Below, in pieces: positions 43,651 to 52,203 of a stretch of DNA of 64,000 nucleotides. The position numbers and the translations under genes were made by a program. The stretch is taken from positions 482,177-546,176 of the forward strand of contig NZ_JAMGSL010000002.1 in the NCBI RefSeq assembly GCF_025195125.1, in the 5' to 3' direction. The number at the start of each line of letters is the position of its first letter. Position 1 is the first letter of the stretch. The stretch comes from Streptomyces sp. Je 1-79 (GTDB taxonomy: Bacteria; Actinomycetota; Actinomycetes; Streptomycetales; Streptomycetaceae). The notes beneath the pieces were generated by a model, which was given only the letters and a program-made list of their open reading frames with translations, searched no databases and was not told the DNA's origin.

Positions 43651-45624
43651 TCAGGCCCCTGCGGCCTTCGAGGCGGCATCGATCGCCGCCAGTGACTTGC
43701 GCACCTGGTTGCGGTCGGTCGTGTACCAGAAGTCGGGCAGCGAAGCCTTCAGATAGCTGCCGTACCGGGCCGTCGCGAGCCGCGGATCGAGTACGGCGAC
43801 GACACCCCGGTCTCCGGTGGCCCGTACGAGACGTCCCGCGCCCTGGGCCATCAGCAGGGCCGCGTGGGTGGCGGCGACGGCCATGAAACCATTGCCGCCC
43901 GCGTCCTCGACCGCCTTCTGGCGGGCGCTCATCAGCGGGTCGTCGGGGCGCGGGAACGGGATCTTGTCCATCACGACCAGCTGGCAGCTGGCGCCGGGGA
44001 CGTCCACTCCCTGCCAGAGGGAGAGCGTGCCGAAGAGGCACGTCTGCGGATCGGCGGAGAAGTTCTTGATCAGCTCGCCGAGTGTGTCCTCGCCCTGGAG
44101 CAGGATCGGGTACTCGGGGATACGGGAGCGCAGCTCCTCGGCGGCGAGCTGGGCGGCCCGCATCGAGGAGAAGAGACCGAGCGTCCTGCCGCCCGCCGCC
44201 TGCATCAGCTCCGTGAGTTCGTCGAGCATGTCGCCACGGTCGCCGTCCCGGGCGGGGCGGGCCAGGTGCTTGGCGACGTACAGGATCCCCTGCTTGGGGT
44301 AGTCGAACGGCGAGCCGACGTCGATCCCCTTCCACAGCGGGATGTCGTCGCCCTGCGTACCTTCGGGGGCAAGGCCGAGGGAGGCCCCGACCCCGTTGAA
44401 GTCGCCGCCCAGCTTCAGGGTGGCCGAGGTGAGCACGACGGACCGGTCCGCGAAGAGCTTGTCGCGCAGCAGCCCGGAGACGGAGAGCGGGGCGACCCTC
44501 AGCGAAGCGCCGAACCGGTCGTGGCGTTCGTACCAGACGACGTCGTACTCGGAGCCCTGCGTGATGCGCTCGGCGACCCCGTGGACGGTCTCCACGGAGG
44601 CCAGGGCCTGCTTGCGGACGGCGTCCTCGTCCTGGACGGACTTGTCGCGGGTGGAACCGAGCGCCGAGATCACCGCGCGCGAGGCGTCGCGCAGCGTCAT
44701 CAGCGCGTAGCGCAGGTCCTCCGGGATCTCCTCAAGACGGCCCGGCAGGGCCAGCTCCATCAGCCGCTCGAAGCCCTCCGCCGCGGTCTGGAGCTGGTCG
44801 GCGACCTTCTCGTCGACCAGTTTCGCCGAGCGGCGGACGGCCCGGTTGACCTGGCCAGGGGTGAGCTCGCCGGTGGCGACGCCGGTGACGCGGGAGACGA
44901 GCTCATGGGCCTCGTCGACGATCAGCACTTCGTGCTGCGGCAGCACCGGGGCGCCCTCGATCGCGTCGATGGCGAGGAGGGCGTGATTGGTGACGACGAC
45001 CTCGGCGAGCTTGGCACGCTCACGAGCCGCCTCGGCGAAGCACTCCGCGCCGTACGCGCACTTGCTGGCGCCCAGGCACTCCCGGGAGGAGACCGACACC
45101 TGGGCCCAGGCGCGGTCCGAGACACCGGGGGTCAGGTCGTCCCGGTCGCCCGTCTCGGTCTCGTCCGACCAGTCGCGGAGCCGCAGCAGGTCCTGCCCCA
45201 GCTTGCTGGTCGGGGCGGCCGCCTCGAAGGGGTCGAAGAGGCCCTCCTCCTCGTCCTGCGGCACCCCCTCGTGGAGGCGGTGGAGGCAGAGGTAGTTCGA
45301 CCGCCCCTTGAGCATCGCGAACTCCGGACGCCGGCGAAGCTGCGGGTGCAGGGCGTCGACGGTACGCGGAAGATCGCGCTCGACCAGCTGGCGCTGGAGC
45401 GCCAGTGTGGCCGTGGCGACCACCACGCGCTCACCGTGCGCCAGCGCCGGCACCAGATAGCCGAGGGACTTTCCGGTGCCGGTGCCGGCCTGGACCAGCA
45501 GGTGGGAGCTGTCGTCGATGGCCTCGGCAACAGCCTCGGCCATGGTGACCTGGCCGGGGCGCTCCGTACCGCCGACGGCGGAGACGGCGGCGTGCAGGAG
45601 GTCGGGGAGGGATGGCTTCGTCAT
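43651..45624 (-). CDS. DinG/XPD-like ATP-dependent helicase
   Basis: A 657-aa SF2 helicase of the DinG/YoaA group. Walker A 'GTGTGKS' is at about residues 47-53 and the DEAH box is in 'VLIVDEAHELVSRVTGV'. Four cysteines (C113, C183, C189, C195) are placed as the iron-sulfur cluster ligands of XPD-type helicases. The C-terminal motifs are 'LFGTLSLWQGVDVPGASCQLVVMDKIPFPRPDDP' and 'QGAGRLVRATGDRGVVAVLDPR'. No exonuclease domain is present, unlike long DinG forms. The ATG at 45624 lies 37 nt after the stop of the siderophore synthetase gene on the same strand, so it could be transcribed from that operon as well as on its own. It is near lexA but has no visible SOS box. Confidence 0.93.
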   Translation of the reverse strand: MTKPSLPDLLHAAVSAVGGTERPGQVTMAEAVAEAIDDSSHLLVQAGTGTGKSLGYLVPALAHGERVVVATATLALQRQLVERDLPRTVDALHPQLRRRPEFAMLKGRSNYLCLHRLHEGVPQDEEEGLFDPFEAAAPTSKLGQDLLRLRDWSDETETGDRDDLTPGVSDRAWAQVSVSSRECLGASKCAYGAECFAEAARERAKLAEVVVTNHALLAIDAIEGAPVLPQHEVLIVDEAHELVSRVTGVATGELTPGQVNRAVRRSAKLVDEKVADQLQTAAEGFERLMELALPGRLEEIPEDLRYALMTLRDASRAVISALGSTRDKSVQDEDAVRKQALASVETVHGVAERITQGSEYDVVWYERHDRFGASLRVAPLSVSGLLRDKLFADRSVVLTSATLKLGGDFNGVGASLGLAPEGTQGDDIPLWKGIDVGSPFDYPKQGILYVAKHLARPARDGDRGDMLDELTELMQAAGGRTLGLFSSMRAAQLAAEELRSRIPEYPILLQGEDTLGELIKNFSADPQTCLFGTLSLWQGVDVPGASCQLVVMDKIPFPRPDDPLMSARQKAVEDAGGNGFMAVAATHAALLMAQGAGRLVRATGDRGVVAVLDPRLATARYGSYLKASLPDFWYTTDRNQVRKSLAAIDAASKAAGA

Positions 45625-45661
45625 AGCGCGTCCACCCTACGGCTCGGCACTGACAGCCGGA

Positions 45662-47539
45662 TCACGCGAGCGGATTCGGGACCGTCCCGTGGACTGCGGC
45701 GTGCGGCCGCTCCGGGCGGTCGCGGTAGCCGTCCAGATGCAGACGGTTGCGGTTGAGACAGAGCCGCTCGATCCGCGGGGTGAGGAGATCGAAGAGCTCG
45801 AACCGTTCCTTCAGCTCGGGAAAGCGTCCCTGGTGACGAAGGATCTCGGCCCGCACGAGAGCCCAGAAGTCTGCCTCGGGAACGCCGAGTTGCTCCTCGC
45901 ACAGCGGTGCCAGGTAACGGAAGACGCCGACGAACAGCCCCGAATGGATGAACTGGGTGAGGAAGGCGGGGTCCTCGGTGAGCAGGACGGCGCGGACGTC
46001 GTCCGGCATCGCCTCGTGCTCGGGGAGCGGGTGGGAGCTGATGTTGACGTCGTCGACGAAGTCCTTGATCGCCAGGCGCACGGGGACGTCACGGTCGTCG
46101 TAGACGACGATGGCGTTCTCGCCGTGCGGGGAGAAGACGGTGCCGTACTGGTAGAGGAAGTGCAGCAGCGGGGGCAGCAGGGCGGCGAAGAGCCGTTGGA
46201 GCCAGGCGGTGGGGGCGAGTCCGGATCGCTCGACGAGTTCGGCGACGAAGGCGCGGCCGTTCGGATCGGTGTGCAGGAGGCCGGCCAGGGTCCGGGCGCG
46301 TTCGCCGGCCGGGAGCCTGAGTGGTTCGCGCCAGATCGCGCCGAGGAGTTCCTTGTACTGGTAGGGGACCTCGGGCAGCCGGTCGTAGAGAGGGTGTTCG
46401 ACGGTGACGGAGGCGACCTCGCCGAGGAGGATCACGCCGCACTCGTCGCGCAGGAACGGATCGGCGTCGCGGAGCCCGTGGACCCAGGAGGTGACGGCGG
46501 GCGCGGCGAGGGTCCGCTCCGTCGGGAGCCCGCGCCAGACGAGGGTGTTGAGTACGGAGAGCGGCAGCTTCACGGTGTGCCGGTCCGGCCTGCTCGTGTT
46601 GAGGAAGGTGCGGACGGACTGCTGCGGCAGGTGCAGGTCGCCGTCGGCGGGCAGCGGCACGATCGCTCCGGCGGCGACCGCGGGGGCGTAGAGCGGGAGG
46701 ACGACCTCGTCCCACTGCCAGGGGTGAACGGGCAGGAGGAGATACCTGTCGGGGTCGAGGCCTCGGTCCCGCAACGTCGCGCGGAAAGTCTCGCGGACGT
46801 CGGCGTCGAGTTCGCGGGTGTAGAGCCGGTCGGGAGTGTCGAGGCCGGGGACTCCGCGGTAGCGGGCGAGGTCGGTGCTGACGGCGAGCCAGGGCAGCCG
46901 GTCCGGGCGGCGGGCTTCCGGGGCCCAGCGGGCTGCGTCGGTGGCGGAGAAGCCGATCCGGCCTTTGTTGAGGACGAGCCAGGGGTGGCCGGTCTGGTGG
47001 CCTTCGAGTTCGGCGTACCCGAGCTCGGCGAGCCGATCGGCGGTGAGGGCCGTCCGGTCGAGGCGGGCGTCGGCGGCGAGGGTGGTGGTGAGCTCGCGGA
47101 TCAGATGGCCGAGGGTCGCTCCGTCGAGGCCGAGCAGGCGGCGGGCCCGGACCAGGAAATCGAGGGGGTCGGTCAGCGGCTGTCCGTCGCACATCGGTGA
47201 GCCGGGGGTGATGCGCCAGCTTCCGTAGGCGCCTCGGACGGCTGTGAAGGTCAGGGCGGAGCCGTCGTCGAGGCGCAGGACGTAGGGCTGCGGACCGGCA
47301 GGGGTGTGGGGTGGGCGGGGCGCCGTGCCGCCTTCCGTGCGGGGCGCCGTGCCAGCTTCCGTGCGGGGCGCCGTGCCAGCTTCCGTGTCGGTCGCCGGGA
47401 CGGGCTCGACGATCTCCTCGTACGCGAACTCGGCGATGGTCTTGGCGAGCAGGCGGGAGGCTGCGCGGGCCCAGGCCTCGGGGGTCAGCTCGGCGGGTGA
47501 GAACGGTGTGGAGTCATGGGTGGCAGGGGACGTCGGCAC
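45662..47539 (-). CDS. IucA/IucC-family NIS siderophore synthetase (second in operon)
   Basis: A 625-aa NRPS-independent siderophore synthetase that uses ATP to form amide or ester bonds between a carboxylic acid (often citrate) and an amine or alcohol. Motifs include 'GHQTGHPWLVLNKGRIGF' near the adenylate-binding His region, 'LLPVHPWQWDEVVLP' and 'RTFLNTSRPDRHTVKLPLSVLNTL', and a C-terminal 'FSPHGENAIVVYDDRDVPVRLAIKDFVDDVNISS' with the FhuF-like end. The N-terminus carries three tandem 8-residue repeats (TEAGTAPR). The GTG at 47539 has GAGGAG 5-6 nt upstream. It is the last gene of the operon. Confidence 0.9.
   Translation of the reverse strand: MPTSPATHDSTPFSPAELTPEAWARAASRLLAKTIAEFAYEEIVEPVPATDTEAGTAPRTEAGTAPRTEGGTAPRPPHTPAGPQPYVLRLDDGSALTFTAVRGAYGSWRITPGSPMCDGQPLTDPLDFLVRARRLLGLDGATLGHLIRELTTTLAADARLDRTALTADRLAELGYAELEGHQTGHPWLVLNKGRIGFSATDAARWAPEARRPDRLPWLAVSTDLARYRGVPGLDTPDRLYTRELDADVRETFRATLRDRGLDPDRYLLLPVHPWQWDEVVLPLYAPAVAAGAIVPLPADGDLHLPQQSVRTFLNTSRPDRHTVKLPLSVLNTLVWRGLPTERTLAAPAVTSWVHGLRDADPFLRDECGVILLGEVASVTVEHPLYDRLPEVPYQYKELLGAIWREPLRLPAGERARTLAGLLHTDPNGRAFVAELVERSGLAPTAWLQRLFAALLPPLLHFLYQYGTVFSPHGENAIVVYDDRDVPVRLAIKDFVDDVNISSHPLPEHEAMPDDVRAVLLTEDPAFLTQFIHSGLFVGVFRYLAPLCEEQLGVPEADFWALVRAEILRHQGRFPELKERFELFDLLTPRIERLCLNRNRLHLDGYRDRPERPHAAVHGTVPNPLA
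47315..47386. repeat. Three 24-bp in-frame tandem repeats in the NIS synthetase gene
   Basis: A 24-bp unit occurs three times (47315-47338, 47339-47362, 47363-47386); the last two are identical and the first differs at one base. Each encodes EAGTAPRT-like 8 residues in a disordered part of the synthetase, so copy number can vary without a frameshift. Confidence 0.9.
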
Positions 47540-47600
47540 GAGGACTCCTCGGGGTGGGAACCGCTGTGGTTCGAGCGGTGTATGTAAGGCAGGGAGGCGT

Positions 47601-48419
47601 TCACAGGACGTGACGAAGGGCCCGGTCGCGGACCATGAGGGCGGCTCGTTTGTCGGGGAGGTCGACTTCCGCGGAGAAGCGGAAGCCGGCGCTCAGGAAG
47701 GCGGAGACGGAAGGGGTGTTGCGAAGGTCGGGTTCGGCGATGACACGGGTGCATCGGGGACGGTGGTCGAGCGCGAGATCGGCGACGGCACGGAGGAGCG
47801 CGGTACCGACACCACGGCCTCGGTCGGCGACGCCGCCGAGGAGGAGGTGGATGCCGGTGTCGTGCGGGCGGGCCGGATAGTGCCGGGCGAGCGGGTCGAG
47901 GTCGGCGCGGTAGATCTCGAAGTAGCTCATGGGGGTGGAGTCGAGGAGGCCGAGGCAGGGCACGCTGCGGCCGTCGCCGTCGAGTTGGGCGCGGATGTGC
48001 TCGGCCGTGACGGTCTCGGCGCCGGCGAGCTCCCAGAAGGCGGAGACCGCCGGGTCGTTCATCCACCGTGCGATGAGGGGCAGGTCCCGCTCGGTCCTCA
48101 CGGGCACGAGCTGGAACGTGCCGACGGGCGTGGTGGCGGGGCCCCAGGAGGCGACCGCGTCGAGGAGGTCGCCGTCCGAGGTCGCCATGGACTCGCCGGC
48201 CGCGATCAGGGCGACGAGTTCGTCCGAGAGGTGCAGGTCCAGGGTGTCCTCGCTCCCCGTGCCGGCGGGGGGCAGGGGGCCGGCTCCGTCAGCGAAGCCG
48301 GACTCGGGACCGGAGCCGGGGCCGGATTCGGACCCGGCGGATTCGGGGCCGGATTCGGACCCGGCGGGGCCGCTGTCGACGCCCGTGACGGTGCCGGGAC
48401 GCGCATCCGTGGGAGGCAC
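47601..48419 (-). CDS. GNAT acyltransferase of siderophore cluster (IucB/AlcB-like)
   Basis: A 272-aa protein. The first 65 or so residues are a low-complexity Gly/Ser/Pro/Glu linker. The rest is a GNAT domain of the siderophore (Acetyltransf_8) type: 'LVPVRTERDLPLIARWMNDPAVSAFWELAG', 'MSYFEIYRAD', 'GIHLLLGGVADRGRGVGTALLRAVADLAL' (acetyl-CoA loop) and 'CTRVIAEPDLRNTPSVSAFLSAGF'. It likely acylates an amine or hydroxylamine group during siderophore assembly. GTG at 48419 has AGGAG about 9 nt upstream. It lies between the two synthetase genes, in the order aminotransferase, synthetase, GNAT, synthetase. Confidence 0.85.
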   Translation of the reverse strand: MPPTDARPGTVTGVDSGPAGSESGPESAGSESGPGSGPESGFADGAGPLPPAGTGSEDTLDLHLSDELVALIAAGESMATSDGDLLDAVASWGPATTPVGTFQLVPVRTERDLPLIARWMNDPAVSAFWELAGAETVTAEHIRAQLDGDGRSVPCLGLLDSTPMSYFEIYRADLDPLARHYPARPHDTGIHLLLGGVADRGRGVGTALLRAVADLALDHRPRCTRVIAEPDLRNTPSVSAFLSAGFRFSAEVDLPDKRAALMVRDRALRHVL

Positions 48420-48483
48420 GGTGGGTCTCCTCTCGGCGGTTCGGTCGGGGTGGTGGTCTTCGGCCGTGCGGCCGGGGTGGGCT

Positions 48484-50358
48484 TCAGGAACGGAGGGGGT
48501 TGGTGATGGTGACGTAGACGGATTGGGTGTCGACGGGACCGACGAGCTCGTCGAGGCCGTGCAGGCGGGTGAGGAGGTTGGCCTTGCAGCGCAGGGTCGC
48601 CGCCTCCAGGAGCCGGTGCGGCAGTGGGGAGCCGAGGCTGGTGGCGGAGGTGAGGAACTGGCGGAATCCGGCGAGCAGGACGCGTTCGTCTGCGAGGTGC
48701 TGGGCACCGAAGGCTCCGATGAGCCCGAGGACGTTGTTGATGCCGAGGTAGTAGGCGAAGCGTTCGTCGGTGACCTGGTCGGAGACGAAGGTGTCGCTGA
48801 AGTCTCCGATGCCGGGGAGGCGGGCCTCGAGGTCGTCGCGGCGGGACTCACGGAAGTAGTAGCCCTGGTTGTCGCGGTAACGGCCGCCGACGGGCCAGCC
48901 GTCGGGGTCGAGGAGCACCAGGGTGTTCTGCTGGTGGGCCTCCAGGGCGACGCCGGCCATGCCGTCGAGCCAGAGGACGGGGCGGATGACCTGGTCGAGG
49001 TAGCGCAGGAACCACTCGGCGGCGACGGCGGTGGTGGGGCGCCCGGTTCGGGCGGCCAGGCGGACGACGATGTCGGCGAGGCGGGAGCGCATCCGCGTGC
49101 TGCCGGGCCAGGGGCGTGGGGCGGTGAGGGCGGCGATGCAGACGGCGTCGTCCCCGGCGGTGAAGGGGTTGTGCCGGATCATGACGTCGAGTCCGGGGAC
49201 GGGTTCGCCGTCCGGGGTGTCGACCGCGAGCCAGGCGGGGTCGCGGACGATGTCGAAGCCCGGGTGAGCGGCCTGCCACTCGTCGACGAGACCCGTGCGC
49301 AGGAGCCGGTGGACCTCGACGCCGCGGTGGAGCTCCTTGCGGAGGTTCTCGCGGCGGGAGTTGGTGATGCGGACGCCGAGGGAGAGTTTGAGCATCGTCC
49401 GGGCGCCGGGCCGGTGCACGGTACGGACGGAGGAGGTGGGGTGCCAGGCGGCTCCGGCGGGGCCGAGGTCGTGGAGCAGGCCGGAGGTGAGGAGGGAGGC
49501 GACAGCCGGGCGGTGGGCCAGTTCGCGCGCCTGCCACGGGTGCAGGGGCAAGGGGACCGAGCCCGCGGGCAGTTCGAGTCCTTCGGCGAGGCCGGTGGCG
49601 AGCTGGACGGCGGTGACGGCGCGGCCCTGTTCGGTCCAGGCGGAGTCGGACGCGAGGACCGAGAGGTCGATGGCCATCCAGTGCAGCGGGAAGGAGCCGT
49701 GCAGCTCGGGTGAGTAGAGCCGGGCCTCGGCGTCGGAGAGACCTTCGCGGCTCTTGGAGGTGGGGTGGAGCGGGTGGCCGAGCAGCAGGGACTGTTCGGC
49801 GGTGAGGAAGAGGTCGGCTTCGGGTCCGGGGTTCGGGCGGCGACGCCGCTCGGCGATGAAGTCGGCGGTGCGGCGGGCCGAGTCGGCGACACGGCCGACG
49901 AGCTCGGTGCCTTCGGGGCGGCCGGTCTCGCGGCTGATCAGGGCGGCCACGGTGACGGCGTCGACGTGGGGGGCGGTGGCGTGGAGCCCTTCGAGGGCGG
50001 GCGGACCGAAGCGGTGCCATCCCGTGGCCGACCAATGGAGGACGGGGACGAGCAGGGCGGTGCCGCTGGCTTCGAGGGGGATGCGGAGGGTGGTGGAGGC
50101 CGGGGCGGGCAGGTTCTTCTCCCGTACCCAGCAGCGCAGCAGGTTCTCGATGGTGGCGGCATCGGCGGCGCGCCGCGGATCCGGGTCGTCGAGGGGATCC
50201 TGCCGGGTGACGGCGCCGCCCGCGACCGTGAGCGCGGGCGAGGGCTGGGTGTCGTACGGGCCGGAGTGCTGGCGCGGGACGGTGGCCTGCTCGACGGTGA
50301 GCGGGCCGTGGGCGGCGCTGCCGGTGTCGGACGCTTCGGAGGCGGGGGTGGCGTTCAC
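48484..50358 (-). CDS. IucA/IucC-family NIS siderophore synthetase (first in operon)
   Basis: A 624-aa synthetase, only moderately similar to the second one in the operon, so the two probably catalyse different condensation steps. Motifs include 'GHPLHPTSKSREGLSDAEARLYSPEL' (ATP/acid-binding region), 'PLHPWQARELAHRPAVASLL', 'SVRTVHRPGARTMLKLSLGVRITNSRREN' and the C-terminal 'EAHQQNTLVLLDPDGWPVGGRYRDNQGYYF'. These are the alcohol/amine-type features seen in Type A or B enzymes, but class assignment by eye is uncertain. The GTG at 50358 follows GGAAG after a C tract. Confidence 0.9.
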   Translation of the reverse strand: MNATPASEASDTGSAAHGPLTVEQATVPRQHSGPYDTQPSPALTVAGGAVTRQDPLDDPDPRRAADAATIENLLRCWVREKNLPAPASTTLRIPLEASGTALLVPVLHWSATGWHRFGPPALEGLHATAPHVDAVTVAALISRETGRPEGTELVGRVADSARRTADFIAERRRRPNPGPEADLFLTAEQSLLLGHPLHPTSKSREGLSDAEARLYSPELHGSFPLHWMAIDLSVLASDSAWTEQGRAVTAVQLATGLAEGLELPAGSVPLPLHPWQARELAHRPAVASLLTSGLLHDLGPAGAAWHPTSSVRTVHRPGARTMLKLSLGVRITNSRRENLRKELHRGVEVHRLLRTGLVDEWQAAHPGFDIVRDPAWLAVDTPDGEPVPGLDVMIRHNPFTAGDDAVCIAALTAPRPWPGSTRMRSRLADIVVRLAARTGRPTTAVAAEWFLRYLDQVIRPVLWLDGMAGVALEAHQQNTLVLLDPDGWPVGGRYRDNQGYYFRESRRDDLEARLPGIGDFSDTFVSDQVTDERFAYYLGINNVLGLIGAFGAQHLADERVLLAGFRQFLTSATSLGSPLPHRLLEAATLRCKANLLTRLHGLDELVGPVDTQSVYVTITNPLRS

Positions 50359-50400
50359 GGGGGGGGCTTCCTTGTGAGGGTGTCCGGGTTCGGTCCGGGA

Positions 50401-51882
50401 TCAGTGGGACGGCCCGGTCGGACCGGTCGCCCCGGCCCGTCCGGTGGGTCCGGGGGCGTTCCGGAGGAGGGCGGCGGGCGCGGGGCGGCGCGGGCGGTGG
50501 GCGCGTTCGGCGGCGGCCAGGGCGTCGGCGAAGCGGTCGAGGACGGCCTCGGCCTGCTCGTCGGTGAGGGTGAGCGGCGGCAGGAGTCGGACGACGCCCG
50601 AATGCCGGCCGCCGAGTTCGACGATCAGCCCTCGGTGCAGGCACGCCTGCTGGACGGCGACGGCGAGGGGCTGGTCGACCGGTGGGGGGCCGGCGTGGGC
50701 TCCGGGGGTGTCCGGGTCCACGAGCTCGACGCCGATCATGAGCCCTCGGCCGCGGACGTCGCCGATGCAGGGGTGGGCGGCGGCCAGGCCCTGGAGGCGG
50801 CCGAGCATCCGGGCGCCGAGGGTGGCGGCGCGGTCGGCGAGCTTGTTCTCGCGTACGTACGCGAGGGTGGCGGCGCCGGCGGCCATGGCGAGCTGGTTGC
50901 CCCGGAAGGTGCCCGCGTGGGCGCCGGGCTCCCAGGCGTCGAGCTCCGCCCGGTAGACGATGACGGCGAGCGGGAGGGAGCCGCCGATGGCTTTGGAGAG
51001 GACCATGACGTCGGGAACGATGCCGCTGTGCTCGACGGCCCAGAAGGCGCCGGTGCGGCCGACGCCGGTCTGGACCTCGTCGGCGATGAGGGGGATGGAG
51101 CGGGCGGCTGTGATCTCCCGCATGCGGCGCATCCAGTCGTCGGGGCCGGGGATGACACCGCCCTCCCCCTGCACCGGTTCGAGGATCATCGCGGCGGGGG
51201 TGGTGACCCCGCTCTTGGGGTCGTCGAGGAGGTTCTCGGTCCAGCGTGCGGCCAGTTCGGCTCCGCGTTCGCCGCCGACGCCGAAGGGGCAGCGGTAGTT
51301 CTGCGGGTAGGGCAGCCGGGCGACCCGTACGTCCGTCGCGCCCCCCGAGGCGTCCAGGGCGCCGGCCGTCATGCCGTGGTAGGCGCCGGTGAAGCTGAGC
51401 AGCCCGCTGCGGCCGGTCGCCGTGCGGACGAGTTTGAGGGCTGCCTCGACGGCGTCCGTCCCGGCCGGTCCGCAGAACTGGATGCGTGCGTCGTCGGCGA
51501 GTCCGGCCGGCAGTGTGGCGAACAGTTCGGTGGTGAAGGCGTCCTTGACCGGGGTGGCGAGGTCGAGGACGTGCAGTGGGGCCCCGGAGTCGAGCACCTT
51601 CTTGATGGCTTCGAGGACCACCGGGTGGTTGTGCCCGAGGGCCAGGGTCCCCGCGCCGGAGAGGCAGTCCAGGTAGCGTCGGCCGTCGGCGCCCTCGATG
51701 GTCAGTCCTCTGGCCCGTACGGGAACGATCGGCAGCGAGCGCGCGTAGGTGCGCGCCGCCGATTCGCGCAACGACTGGCGGCGCAGGATGCCTTCGAGAG
51801 CACCCCCCTCGCCGGCTCTCCGCTCACCCTGGTGCGCCTGCGCGGCCGACGGTACGGCCGGAGCTGGTTCGGTCACGGCCAC
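50401..51882 (-). CDS. Class III aminotransferase (diaminobutyrate-2-oxoglutarate type), siderophore operon
   Basis: A 493-aa PLP-dependent enzyme of the DABA aminotransferase group. It probably makes L-2,4-diaminobutyrate from aspartate semialdehyde, the amine for siderophore assembly. Visible features are 'RRYLDCLSGAGTLALGHNHPVVL', 'LLSFTGAYHGMTAGALDASG', 'PLIADEVQTGVGRTGAFWA', and PLP-binding Lys in 'VMVLSKAIGGSLPLAVIV'. The GTG at 51882 follows GGGAGG about 10 nt upstream; a longer start at an in-frame ATG is possible. It is the first gene in the siderophore operon. Unlike rhizobactin or schizokinen clusters, no diaminobutyrate decarboxylase is adjacent, so the product may contain DABA itself rather than diaminopropane (inference). 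Confidence 0.88.
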   Translation of the reverse strand: MAVTEPAPAVPSAAQAHQGERRAGEGGALEGILRRQSLRESAARTYARSLPIVPVRARGLTIEGADGRRYLDCLSGAGTLALGHNHPVVLEAIKKVLDSGAPLHVLDLATPVKDAFTTELFATLPAGLADDARIQFCGPAGTDAVEAALKLVRTATGRSGLLSFTGAYHGMTAGALDASGGATDVRVARLPYPQNYRCPFGVGGERGAELAARWTENLLDDPKSGVTTPAAMILEPVQGEGGVIPGPDDWMRRMREITAARSIPLIADEVQTGVGRTGAFWAVEHSGIVPDVMVLSKAIGGSLPLAVIVYRAELDAWEPGAHAGTFRGNQLAMAAGAATLAYVRENKLADRAATLGARMLGRLQGLAAAHPCIGDVRGRGLMIGVELVDPDTPGAHAGPPPVDQPLAVAVQQACLHRGLIVELGGRHSGVVRLLPPLTLTDEQAEAVLDRFADALAAAERAHRPRRPAPAALLRNAPGPTGRAGATGPTGPSH

Positions 51883-52203
51883 GGCTCGGTGTCCTCCCGC
51901 TGTAACAGTTGCGTTGCACATCGGTACGTTGCTCCGCCCTGCGAAGGGCAGCACTGAACGCCTCCTCTGTGTCCCCCGTACGTACCAACGACGGGAACTG
52001 CCAAGGATCACGGGAGAATCCCAAGATCCTTGGCGTGGTCGGGATCACGACCCGGCAACGGCCGTACGCCGGGCGGAACCGTGGACCGGCCCGGTACCGT
52101 CCCCTCCGGCACCGGCATAGTGGGGGCCGCACTTCGGCCCCGGTCACGGGGCCACCACAGTTCACTCATGCACAAGTTGACGTAGTCCCAGGGGGAGCAC
52201 GAG
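51883..52203. promoter_or_regulatory. Divergent promoter region of siderophore operon and protease, with nested inverted repeat
   Basis: A 321-nt region. It contains a perfect 10-bp outer dyad GCCAAGGATC/GATCCTTGGC (52000-52009 and 52025-52034) enclosing an inner GGGA-GAA-TCCC dyad, so almost the whole 35 bp can pair. No TTAGGTTAGGCTAACCTAA-type iron box was found here. The element is either an operator or an RNA hairpin in the leader of the aminotransferase transcript. Confidence 0.55.

Noticed and set aside
51883..52203. DmdR/IdeR iron box for the siderophore operon
   Set aside because: No sequence resembling the 19-bp TTAGGTTAGGCTAACCTAA palindrome could be found; only the different nested dyad is present.
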